A stretch of 37,508 nucleotides of DNA, from assembly GCA_009784425.1 (NCBI GenBank), contig WRBR01000008.1, positions 1-37,508 on the forward strand, read 5' to 3'. Source of the DNA: Coriobacteriia bacterium (GTDB lineage Bacteria; Actinomycetota; Coriobacteriia; Coriobacteriales; UBA8131). The notes under the pieces are model-generated. The model saw nothing but the letters and a program-made list of their open reading frames with translations, did no database searches and was not told where the DNA came from. Position numbers and translations under genes: made by a program. Below, piece after piece: positions 30,576-37,508 of this stretch (positions are counted from its first letter, which is position 1; every line of letters starts with the position of its first letter).

Positions 30576-33500
30576 ATGAGTGATAAATGCATGGATGAGC
30601 CCAAGAATGCTGCAAAACGACAGGTTCTGCGCTACTGGTGGATGCTGGAGCTATTCAGCCCGCAAAAGATTCCTAAAATGACACCTCGCGCACCTCTTTC
30701 CGCGGACATTCAGGTGAGAGAATGGAAGCCCGGAGAGCCCTTGCCTTGGGAAAAACTAACCAAACCACCAAAGCCGTTGGGCAAGACGTTGCGCGTTTGG
30801 CAGCACACAATGTATCTGGGCGTCTACAATCTTGAGGCGATATATGAGCGCCTGCACAAAGCCTTTACCGACGATATGGATGCCTACGACGAACGACTTG
30901 AAGGCAAGAGCGCATGTGCTGGCATACTGGTCGATCAAGAGGGCAGGCTAAACGTGGGGTCGTCGGTGTTGTCATCCGCCTTGTGGGCGATTGGCCGAAT
31001 AGAAAACCCCGGGCCAGAAAACCCTCAGTGGGCCGATGGTTTTACGGACGCTCAGGAAAACTTCGATGGCATGGTTGCATCATTTGATGCTGAGCGAAAC
31101 GAAAACGATGAGGGCCAGCACTCACCTCTTGACGAGGAATCAATCAGCAGATTATTAAACATCTCTCACAAGGCTTCTGGGGTGGGTGGTATCGCTGAGC
31201 TTGCCGCCATGCATGTCATTATAGAGACAAAGGCAGTTTCAAAGAAGCGGGCAGGAGAAGCTGATGCGGACTTTCTTAACAGCTTCTTTCTGGACGAACT
31301 AAAAGCAGTTGAAGCCTGCGACGATTATGGGGAGGCTTTGACAACGTATCTTTCCGAAGATGCTCTTATCGACACAGAAAGACGTATAGATATTGAAAAA
31401 AGATTAGATGTGGTGGATGAAGGCGTCTTGATTCGATACTTGCCAAAAGGGCGCTGGCCCTCAAATCCGGAACACAGCCTCGCTCTAAGCCAGCAATTTG
31501 CGGTTAATCAGGCTTTGAGCATCCTTGCACCGAAGTATGGCTTGATGGGAGTCAATGGTCCCCCAGGAACAGGTAAGACTACGATGCTGAGAGATGTTTT
31601 GGCAGGGAACGTTGTTGAGCGTGCACGGCGGTTGGCTCAGCTGAAACAGCCCATCGATGCTTTTACATCGGAGACACGTAGATGGAACTACGGAGATTAT
31701 GACGTGCGAGTACGCCAACTGAAGCCCGAGCTTGTCGGCTTTGAAATGGTTGTGGCAAGTGCAAACAACGCTGCTGTTGAGAATGTGACAACTGAAATCC
31801 CGGCTCACACAGCAATCCATAGTACCTGGCATAGCGATGCGGACTATTTTGCAGACCTGGCTTCCTTGGTGTTGAGCAGAACAAAAAATGATGAGGAAGC
31901 CAAGGATGCCAGCTCGCAAGCCTGGGGGCTGGTCGCCGCTCGTCTCGGGAACAAGCGTAATCGCTCTGATTTCCGATCAGCGTTTTGGTTTGGCGACTGT
32001 GACTCCAAACAGGTTCAGGATTCCTTGGAGGATACTGTGCACGGAATGCTGGCGCGCCTTAAACGATGGCGAGACAATGCCGATAAACCAAAAAACTGGC
32101 AAATAGCATGTGCGGAATACCTTCAAGCTGAGCAATGCGTCAATGAACTAATCGCCAGTCGAGAGCATGCCGAAGAACGGTGCAACAACTTGAAAGAAGC
32201 TGCTTCCAGGGAGCAAGAGCTTAAAGCGATACTGTCTCGACTAACCTCAGATGCTCAAGAGGCTGAAAACGGAGCCTGTTCTTATCAATCCACCGTTAAG
32301 GACGCAGAAGCTGCTCGCGCATATGCCGAAAAGCTGTACCGCCGTCAGAAGTCGGTCAAGCCAGGACTCTGGGAGTCAGTCACCTCACTCGGTCGAAGCA
32401 CAAAGGAGTGGAGGAGCAAGCTGAATGCGCTAAATGAGACGCTGAGCGCTGCAGAACTAGACGAGCGGAATGTGACTGCGCACAGCAATAAGCTGGAGTA
32501 CAATGCCGCACAGCTTACGTTCCAGATAGAGGCTCATAGAATTGAACTCACAAGGGCGCAAGAGGCGTTGACACAGCTTCGTGCGGATTGTGATGTTGAC
32601 GAAGAGCGATATGGAATACGCTATCCCGGTGAAAAGTGGACTGGCGACGTTCGTCAGTTGCATGCGCCATGGCTTGACAAAGAACTCAACTTGGCTCGAT
32701 CGAAGCTGTTCTTGGCAGCAATGCAACTTCACCAAGACTTTCTGGCTAATACCGCACGAGAAATGATTTCTGGACTTGGCGCTGCAGTAGACGTTATTGC
32801 AGGCATGTATCCTCATGACCTAGAACCTGAGAAGTTGCTTGCAGCGTGGCAGACCTTTTTCCTCGCTGTGCCGATGGTCTCCACTACATTTGCTTCACTC
32901 GGGCGTATGTTTGGCAACATCGGCTGCGAGGCCATCGGGTGGCTCTTCATCGATGAGGCGGGTCAAGCGTCTCCGCAGTATGCGGTCGGCGGCATCTGGC
33001 GAGCGCAGCGTGTTGTCGCTGTAGGTGATCCTCTCCAGCTTCAGCCAGTAGTCACTATCCCGCAGAAAGCTGAGCGAGATATCGCAAAAGCCTACGGGGT
33101 ATCATCCACATGGTTACCGCCACAAGCTTCCGTTCAAACTCTAGCAGACAGGGCAGCTCTTATCGGCACATACTTTCCTCAGGGTGACGATCGTTTGTGG
33201 GTGAGCGCTCCGTTGACAGTGCACCGGCGCTGCGACAATCCCATGTTCAAGCTATGTAACGAGATTGCTTATAACAATATCATGGTCCATAGCGTCCACA
33301 GAGCTAACGAGCCTATGTGGGAAGAGATAGAACCCAGCTTCTGGGCCGACGAGCCAGCTCGCACTCGGGGGTCCCATTTACAGGAGAACCAAATTAGGCG
33401 ACTCGAACGTGCCCTCAAGTATCTCCATGGCAAAGATATAGCTATGACCGATATAATCGCCATCTCGCCTTTCCGTGAGGTTGCCGATCGACTCAGCTCA

Positions 33501-33785
33501 CTCTCACATAACTACCCTGGATTAAGAGCGGGAACCATTCATACCGCCCAGGGGCGAGAAGCGCCTGTAGTCATCTTAGTTCTTGGAGGTGACCCTGAAA
33601 GACGTGGCGCAAAGGATTGGGCGTCGATGACTGTCAATTTAGTTAATGTTGCCGTGAGTCGAGCTCAGCGTCGTTTGTACGTCATTGGAGATCGTGATGA
33701 GTGGATGAAGCATAATTATTTCCGTCAACTTAGTAAAGTGCTGCCCGTGAAAGGGCAGTTGTCAGAATTGCCAGAGGGCAGCTAA
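30576..33785 (+). CDS. Large SF1 (Upf1/DNA2-like) helicase
   Basis: 1069 residues. An N-terminal region of about 300 residues of unknown fold begins with RYWWMLELFSPQKIPK. The helicase core has Walker A at Gly328 (GPPGTGKTT), motif II DEAGQ at Asp793, motif III GDPLQLQPV, and motifs V-VI GTIHTAQGREAPVVI and VNVAVSRAQRRLYV. Between motifs I and II lies an insertion of about 400 residues, with long charged coiled-coil segments (about 530-700). This resembles AAA_11/AAA_12 helicases found in several antiviral systems. No kinase or PLD nuclease domain is visible, so it is not a recognisable Mokosh protein. ATG 30576 lacks a clear ribosome site; ATG 30591 is an alternative. Confidence 0.87.
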   Translation: MSDKCMDEPKNAAKRQVLRYWWMLELFSPQKIPKMTPRAPLSADIQVREWKPGEPLPWEKLTKPPKPLGKTLRVWQHTMYLGVYNLEAIYERLHKAFTDDMDAYDERLEGKSACAGILVDQEGRLNVGSSVLSSALWAIGRIENPGPENPQWADGFTDAQENFDGMVASFDAERNENDEGQHSPLDEESISRLLNISHKASGVGGIAELAAMHVIIETKAVSKKRAGEADADFLNSFFLDELKAVEACDDYGEALTTYLSEDALIDTERRIDIEKRLDVVDEGVLIRYLPKGRWPSNPEHSLALSQQFAVNQALSILAPKYGLMGVNGPPGTGKTTMLRDVLAGNVVERARRLAQLKQPIDAFTSETRRWNYGDYDVRVRQLKPELVGFEMVVASANNAAVENVTTEIPAHTAIHSTWHSDADYFADLASLVLSRTKNDEEAKDASSQAWGLVAARLGNKRNRSDFRSAFWFGDCDSKQVQDSLEDTVHGMLARLKRWRDNADKPKNWQIACAEYLQAEQCVNELIASREHAEERCNNLKEAASREQELKAILSRLTSDAQEAENGACSYQSTVKDAEAARAYAEKLYRRQKSVKPGLWESVTSLGRSTKEWRSKLNALNETLSAAELDERNVTAHSNKLEYNAAQLTFQIEAHRIELTRAQEALTQLRADCDVDEERYGIRYPGEKWTGDVRQLHAPWLDKELNLARSKLFLAAMQLHQDFLANTAREMISGLGAAVDVIAGMYPHDLEPEKLLAAWQTFFLAVPMVSTTFASLGRMFGNIGCEAIGWLFIDEAGQASPQYAVGGIWRAQRVVAVGDPLQLQPVVTIPQKAERDIAKAYGVSSTWLPPQASVQTLADRAALIGTYFPQGDDRLWVSAPLTVHRRCDNPMFKLCNEIAYNNIMVHSVHRANEPMWEEIEPSFWADEPARTRGSHLQENQIRRLERALKYLHGKDIAMTDIIAISPFREVADRLSSLSHNYPGLRAGTIHTAQGREAPVVILVLGGDPERRGAKDWASMTVNLVNVAVSRAQRRLYVIGDRDEWMKHNYFRQLSKVLPVKGQLSELPEGS

Positions 33786-33967
33786 CAGCCGGAGGCATCC
33801 TCTCCGTCGAGATCTTCAGTGATAATTTCACGCCCCTCACCAGAGTCCATGAAGAATACGCAACCCTCTCGCTCTGCTTGCTGTTGAACAAGCTTGAAGA
33901 ACCGCACGAACTTCTCATCGGTAGCTGTATCTTCATATTTGATCCCAAGAACTGAAGTCACTCGCAT
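33782..33967 (-). CDS. Small acidic protein of unknown function (61 residues)
   Basis: 61 residues beginning MRVTSVLGIKYEDTATDEKF and ending in an acidic ITEDLDGEDASGC. ATG 33967 is preceded by GAGAGGCAGCGATA, a fair ribosome site. Codon choice and the mixed amphipathic pattern look like a real gene, not a chance frame. It converges on the helicase gene and their ends overlap by 4 nt. I do not recognise a family; a small regulator or partner of the neighbouring accessory genes is only a guess. Confidence 0.55.
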   Translation of the reverse strand: MRVTSVLGIKYEDTATDEKFVRFFKLVQQQAEREGCVFFMDSGEGREIITEDLDGEDASGC

Positions 33968-34064
33968 TATCGCTGCCTCTCTCTAAGTCAAAAGCAAGCT
34001 TATGTCACGGAGTATGTGTGTTAAGAGCTCCGACCCCAAGACACACTCCTCCTCACGTACTTCA

Positions 34065-34730
34065 CTAGTAATACAGTCTAGATTGCCCGCGATTGCCTGC
34101 GCGTAGTTGTTTTGAGATCATGAAGAAGAATATGGCAAACAATGCCGAGAAAAACAGCAACAACAGAAAGAATAAAGGCTCCAAATAAGTAAAGTCCGGC
34201 AGTATGGCCTCCTGAGAGGGGGTTAAAAAGTACGGAAAAATCTCAGTGGTAAAAACGAAGCTGAAGGAGACAAATAGCAAAAACAGGATTGCGCCAAAGC
34301 GCCCTGAAATGAACTTTCGGCGAAACGAGCCATTTGCCTTGCTTACAGCAACCAAGAAGATTATTGCAGCGACTATCAGAACAGTGAACACAAGTAGGTT
34401 CAAAGCAACAGTAATAAGCTCCACCGCAGTTGCTGAATAAGAAAGCTCATGCGTAAGAAAGTCAAAGAACCATTCGTAGTAGAGAACTGGCATCAACCAG
34501 ACCAGAGAGCATAAAAGGGCGCCCGCTCCCAAGCTAGAGCTCCAGCCTGCGTCTGCGCTGGCTCTCTTTAGCCTAGAGGCCATATAAAAGCCAGCAACGG
34601 CAACAACAGTGAAAGCAATAGCAAGCAGAAAACTGTCAACAAAAAAGCCGAAAGACTGAATCGCCGGGCCACTGTTTTCTGAGAGAGACCCCGCAAGCAA
34701 CGAAGGAAGATAAACGATGTTAACCGCCAA
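34065..34730 (-). CDS. Multi-helix membrane protein, 5' end frameshifted
   Basis: 221 residues with about five to six hydrophobic segments and no motif I can name. The only in-frame start is TTG 34730, which has no ribosome site and would cut the first helix short (MAVNIVYLPSLLAG). Upstream in the same frame the codons read S-G-L-I-L-L-L, completing that helix. The frame one base over (34739-34825) gives a basic N-terminus with a good ribosome site. Joined by a -1 shift near 34742-34745, the two make a natural membrane protein. The gene is therefore probably frameshifted by mutation or sequence error. The function is unknown. Confidence 0.6.
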   Translation of the reverse strand: MAVNIVYLPSLLAGSLSENSGPAIQSFGFFVDSFLLAIAFTVVAVAGFYMASRLKRASADAGWSSSLGAGALLCSLVWLMPVLYYEWFFDFLTHELSYSATAVELITVALNLLVFTVLIVAAIIFLVAVSKANGSFRRKFISGRFGAILFLLFVSFSFVFTTEIFPYFLTPSQEAILPDFTYLEPLFFLLLLFFSALFAIFFFMISKQLRAGNRGQSRLYY

Positions 34731-34738
34731 TAACAGTA

Positions 34739-34825
34739 TCAGCCCGCTAATTCTTTGCTGTACCCGTCTTTTTCAAGTTGCTTCGTAAATTTCGGTATCA
34801 GCTTATTTAGACGTTTCGTATCCAT
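34739..34825 (-). CDS. 28-codon ORF, probable displaced N-terminus of the membrane protein
   Basis: ATG 34825, preceded by GTGGAG at 6-7 nt, encodes MDTKRLNKLIPKFTKQLEKD-GYSKELAG and stops at TGA 34739. Its basic, helical character is typical of the cytoplasmic start of a membrane protein, and it runs directly into the membrane gene in the neighbouring frame. It could also be an independent short upstream peptide. Confidence 0.5.
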   Translation of the reverse strand: MDTKRLNKLIPKFTKQLEKDGYSKELAG

Positions 34826-34862
34826 GACAATCTCCACTCTGTTAGGGGATACGACATAGATA

Positions 34863-34982
34863 GAAGGTTATCTGTTATGCACAGGAAACTGGAGGAGGAA
34901 CAGTTATCTAGCTGCTGTTTCTCCTCCAGCAGTCGATAACTAAATAGAGTCGATAAGTTTGCTTATCAACTTAAGTTGATAA
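34863..34982. promoter_or_regulatory. Cluster of GATAA/TTATC sites and two inverted repeats
   Basis: GTTATC or GATAA(C/G) occurs repeatedly (near 34867, 34902, 34934, 34951, 34963 and 34977). It includes the perfect 20-bp palindrome TTATCAACTTAAGTTGATAA (34963-34982). A separate hairpin, CTGGAGGAGGAACAG/CTGTTTCTCCTCCAG (34889-34929), has one mismatch. This is the divergent control region for the membrane protein and the nuclease-like gene; the regular motif suggests binding by a repressor. Confidence 0.5.
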
Positions 34983-34991
34983 CCATTCGGT

Positions 34992-35066
34992 TCTTAACTC
35001 GCTCTTGACCAGCGCTTAACCAAATTAAAACCAGCAAGCCAAAATCAAAACCGCAGCAAAACTGAG
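34992..35066 (+). repeat. 75-bp dispersed direct repeat, copy B
   Basis: About 84% identical to 25271-25345 in the same orientation relative to a downstream accessory gene. In this copy ATCAAAAC (35044) also pairs with GTTTTGAT (35069), a small hairpin absent from copy A. Confidence 0.85.
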
Positions 35067-35122
35067 GCAGTTTTGATACGATTATTCCAGCTGCAGTAAC
35101 CAAGGTGACCAATAGGAGCAAG

Positions 35123-36073
35123 ATGTCTTACAGAAAGAGTCAGTATTGCAGGGTTGAGCACTTGCTGCAAAACAGTGATGTCTTCGGCGGTGACCAGGGT
35201 GGCGGTGAATATAGGAAGAAGTCATATCCCTTCATTTTGCAGAAATACAACAACAACCTCTACGGTGATTTCAGAGAGGCAATGCTCCAATACTTTAGCG
35301 AGAACGGTATTGCCTGGTGGGGCGGCACTCAGCCAACAACACACCCGCTGTCCTCTCAGGTCTCTTGCCTCAATCACCTTTTCTCAATAAGGGAAGACAA
35401 AAACGCGGTTTTGAGCATTATGAAAAGCATCGACCCCAAAGTAGTTGATGCTCTCAAGATAGAAACCGATCGATTCAGCCCCGCATACATCCAGTTTGAA
35501 GCGGTGAGCGACACTGACCACCTCAATGAGAGAGCGTCTACCAGAGGAAGTAACTGCACCTCGCTTGATGCCTTAATGTATGGCAAGAGAGAAAGCGACA
35601 GCACTGTGTTGTTTCCAATTGAGTGGAAATACACGGAGGTTTATGGCAATGATGATAAGGCCAAGGGTAACCAGGGTGCTACCAGAAAGCAGCGCTACAC
35701 CAGTCTGATAAATGAATCGCAACAATTGCTGGCGGATAATCATTCAATCTATTACTTTGAACCTTTTTACCAGTTGATGCGCCAGACGCTCTGGGCTGAG
35801 CAGATGGTTTTCAATAGAGATACTGAGACCCTCAAGGTTGATGACTTTCTGCATATTCATGTAGTTCCGCAAGAGAATGAGGACTTGCTGAATAAAGTGT
35901 ACCCTTGCAGTGGGATGGCAATGGAGACAACTTGGCGCTCTTGCCTAAGAGATCAGGGTAAATACCGCATAATCACTCCGCAGAAGCTGCTTGAGCCCCT
36001 GGATCGAGACGAGTATGGTGAGCTGCTTGAATATCTGAGAGTGAGGTACTGGAATCCGCTCTCGTTGACCTGA
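35123..36073 (+). CDS. Putative PD-(D/E)XK nuclease resembling the PGN_0703 family
   Basis: 316 residues. The N-terminus has YPFILQKYNNNLYGDFRE, and AWWGGTQPTTHPLSSQVSCL follows. A plausible nuclease core is CTSLDALMYG (Asp) then 13 residues to LFPIEWKYTE, giving the D...ExK pattern of PD-(D/E)XK enzymes. The C-terminal PFYQLMRQTLWAEQM and ending WRSCLRDQGKY-type segments fit the PGN_0703 putative restriction endonucleases as I recall them. ATG 35123 (AGGAG 4 nt upstream) is preferred over GTG 35105. No methyltransferase gene is adjacent, so if active it must target something other than host DNA or be guarded elsewhere. Confidence 0.65.
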   Translation: MSYRKSQYCRVEHLLQNSDVFGGDQGGGEYRKKSYPFILQKYNNNLYGDFREAMLQYFSENGIAWWGGTQPTTHPLSSQVSCLNHLFSIREDKNAVLSIMKSIDPKVVDALKIETDRFSPAYIQFEAVSDTDHLNERASTRGSNCTSLDALMYGKRESDSTVLFPIEWKYTEVYGNDDKAKGNQGATRKQRYTSLINESQQLLADNHSIYYFEPFYQLMRQTLWAEQMVFNRDTETLKVDDFLHIHVVPQENEDLLNKVYPCSGMAMETTWRSCLRDQGKYRIITPQKLLEPLDRDEYGELLEYLRVRYWNPLSLT

Positions 36074-36144
36074 CGCTAGTAGGGTTCCATTCAAACGGAA
36101 CTCTCCGGGAATCACCACTTTGTCACCTCACCTCACCCTTGTCA

Positions 36145-36176
36145 CCTCAGGGAGTTTCCCAAGAAACTCCCTGAGG
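36145..36176. terminator. Hairpin between convergent genes
   Basis: Perfect 14-bp arms CCTCAGGGAGTTTC and GAAACTCCCTGAGG with loop CCAA. There is no T tract on either side, but the position between convergent gene ends supports a bidirectional terminator. Confidence 0.6.
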
Positions 36177-36215
36177 CGATAGGCTGTAAATCAATAACGG
36201 CACAATTGCTTGTTG

Positions 36216-37508
36216 CTAAAACTCCTCAGCCAAAATCTGGTAAACGGGTGCTCCTTCGCACTGTGCTGGCATTCTTACGCCTCCGAGCACTGCTACAGTG
36301 GGAACCAAATCAACTTGACGGATGATACGGTCGGTTGTAAAGCCTTCCTTAAGCCCCTTTCCTGCACACATAATAATGGGGGAGACTGAGGTGTCGGATA
36401 AACCAAAAGTTGTGGACAACGAATCACAGTGGTCATAGTTGTACCCCTCGGCAGTCCAAAGCAATATGTCTCCGCACTCTGGTCCGCCCATTCCTAATAA
36501 GTAGGCATCCTTATTTCTCAGTGCCAGTGCAATTACTCTCCGGTTAGTCACGGGATCCTTGTAGCCATAGAGCGCTGTCATTATCTCTTCCTCTAATTCG
36601 TATTGATCAGCAGGATCTACGATGCCATGTTTGTTACGTCCCTTGATATTGAGCCATAGATGATTACCTCTATTTTGGATAGCCCTTGTTTTGCTCCAGT
36701 CGATTTCTTTCATGACGTTACCCTCAGAGTCCTTTTTGAGCACAGTGAACCCCAGCTCTCCCATCAGACCCGCATTAACGCCTGAGGGGTCACAGATTAA
36801 AGGAGCATGATGCGCAGGGCTCACTGCTGCATGATCTGAGATGATGAACACGGTCCATCCCTCATCAATCAGGTGCATAAAGCGCCCAATGTATTCATCT
36901 GACTGGAGGTAGACTTTCTCCATGAGCTCGTCGTAAACCTCTGCCGAGAGACCCCCCTCTTTGCCCTTGCCCATGTACTTAACAAGCATATGGCCTTGCA
37001 AGTCAACGTTGTGGAAATGAGAGAAAATAACCTCAAAGTTTTCCTTCTCAATAAGGTGGTTGAGCGCATCGGCAGTCCATTCAGCAGCATGATCCCATGT
37101 GGCTCTCATGCACTCCTCAATGAGCTGTTTGTCTGAGCCGCCCACAAGACTAACTGGCGGAACGTTTCCAACAGAATCAACAACCTTGCTAAAGAGGGAT
37201 ACCGGGTGCCAAAGAGAGTCATTGTCTGCTGTCATCCCTTCAGAAATCCAGATCTTGACAAATGATCCATCTTCGCGAATCTCAAGTATCCGCATGTTTC
37301 GGAAGACTTTGACTTTCTCATCGTCTCTAATAGCTTCGTCAGCTAAATATTTGTAATACGCGCCATTCTTGAGTACATGGAGAGGCTCGGTGTCTTTCTT
37401 TGAAGAGTAGACGGCAACTCTGTCATATTCACCCTGGTCGTTTTTGAGGAGCAAGCAGGGTCTGCGGATGAGTCCACCTGAGTGCAGCATAAAGAACTCC
37501 TTGGCATC
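36216..37508 (-). CDS. Alkaline-phosphatase-superfamily phosphodiesterase/phosphatase (partial)
   Basis: The frame is open to the window edge at 37508, so the N-terminus, including the catalytic Thr/Ser, is missing; 430 residues are visible. Metal-ligand motifs of the type I phosphodiesterase/nucleotide pyrophosphatase group are seen: SHFHNVDLQGH (Asp and His), FIISDHAAVSPAHH (Asp-His) and a late His in YNYDHCDSLSTTFGLS. The ending DLVPTVAVLGGVRMPAQCEG-A is the usual close of this superfamily. It should hydrolyse a phosphate ester or diester; the substrate is unknown. It converges with the nuclease-like gene. Confidence 0.82.
   Translation of the reverse strand, partial: DAKEFFMLHSGGLIRRPCLLLKNDQGEYDRVAVYSSKKDTEPLHVLKNGAYYKYLADEAIRDDEKVKVFRNMRILEIREDGSFVKIWISEGMTADNDSLWHPVSLFSKVVDSVGNVPPVSLVGGSDKQLIEECMRATWDHAAEWTADALNHLIEKENFEVIFSHFHNVDLQGHMLVKYMGKGKEGGLSAEVYDELMEKVYLQSDEYIGRFMHLIDEGWTVFIISDHAAVSPAHHAPLICDPSGVNAGLMGELGFTVLKKDSEGNVMKEIDWSKTRAIQNRGNHLWLNIKGRNKHGIVDPADQYELEEEIMTALYGYKDPVTNRRVIALALRNKDAYLLGMGGPECGDILLWTAEGYNYDHCDSLSTTFGLSDTSVSPIIMCAGKGLKEGFTTDRIIRQVDLVPTVAVLGGVRMPAQCEGAPVYQILAEEF

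Noticed and set aside
30576-33785. Mokosh defence system
   Set aside because: The helicase core fits in general, but no Ser/Thr kinase or PLD nuclease domain is visible in it or nearby.
34012-34049. Terminator hairpin after the membrane protein gene
   Set aside because: The arms (GAGTATGTGTGTT and AAGACACACTC) pair imperfectly around a 15-nt loop with no T tract.
1-37508. tRNA, rRNA, riboswitch or integrase genes
   Set aside because: I looked for T-loop motifs, conserved rRNA segments, known riboswitch cores and recombinase motifs and found none I could support.

Overview
The window looks like a chromosome segment of an anaerobic, medium-GC actinobacterium, most likely a Coriobacteriia/Eggerthellaceae-type organism. 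That is inferred from the mix of gene families (VanRS-type two-component pair, several very large hybrid histidine kinases, OPT transporter, HicAB, Ada-like Cys-motif membrane protein) and from the style of the dispersed hairpin repeats. No rRNA or tRNA is present to confirm it. About 30 protein genes are supported. Gene spacing is loose, and many gaps hold palindromic or low-complexity DNA.

Layout. 1-4.4 kb: the tail of a Lys/Thr-repeat protein, a four-helix membrane protein with a Cys motif and acidic tail, a membrane-anchored C39-like peptidase, and a divergent VanR/VanS-like pair with no vancomycin-resistance genes beside it. Then come two C-rich low-complexity tracts around a DUF1905 gene. 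5-11.6 kb: a PD-(D/E)XK-like protein overlapping a DNA-3-methyladenine glycosylase, an AarF/UbiB-type kinase bracketed by two ~220-250 bp palindromes, a threonine-aldolase-type PLP enzyme, a GNAT acetyltransferase and a site-2-protease-like membrane metalloprotease. 12-20.6 kb: a signalling block with a REC-HD-GYP protein, a soluble PAS-hybrid kinase with HPt, a small helical protein, a metallo-beta-lactamase-fold hydrolase and a membrane-bound hybrid kinase. 20.9-24.4 kb: a type III pantothenate kinase with altered motifs, an OPT-family transporter and an NAD(P)HX epimerase whose 3' end lies in a repeat.

24.4-36.1 kb is an accessory region: a hicAB locus whose hicA has a stop at codon 3; a short membrane peptide overlapping a radical SAM/SPASM-like enzyme; a DUF697 GTPase; a second, orphan HicB with a promoter like the first; an AlbA/Schlafen-type ATPase regulator whose promoter lies inside a perfect palindrome; an SF1 helicase of 1069 residues; a 61-residue protein; a frameshifted membrane protein; and a nuclease resembling the PGN_0703 family. 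The window ends inside an alkaline-phosphatase-superfamily gene.

The two things most worth a second look are (1) the peptide/radical SAM pair at 25.48-26.74 kb, whose C-terminal tail contains aromatic-x-x motifs suited to a cross-linked peptide, and (2) a family of intergenic hairpin repeats built from a ~27 bp unit, with compensatory changes between copies, which has invaded gene ends. All functional calls come from reading motifs by eye; no database search was run.
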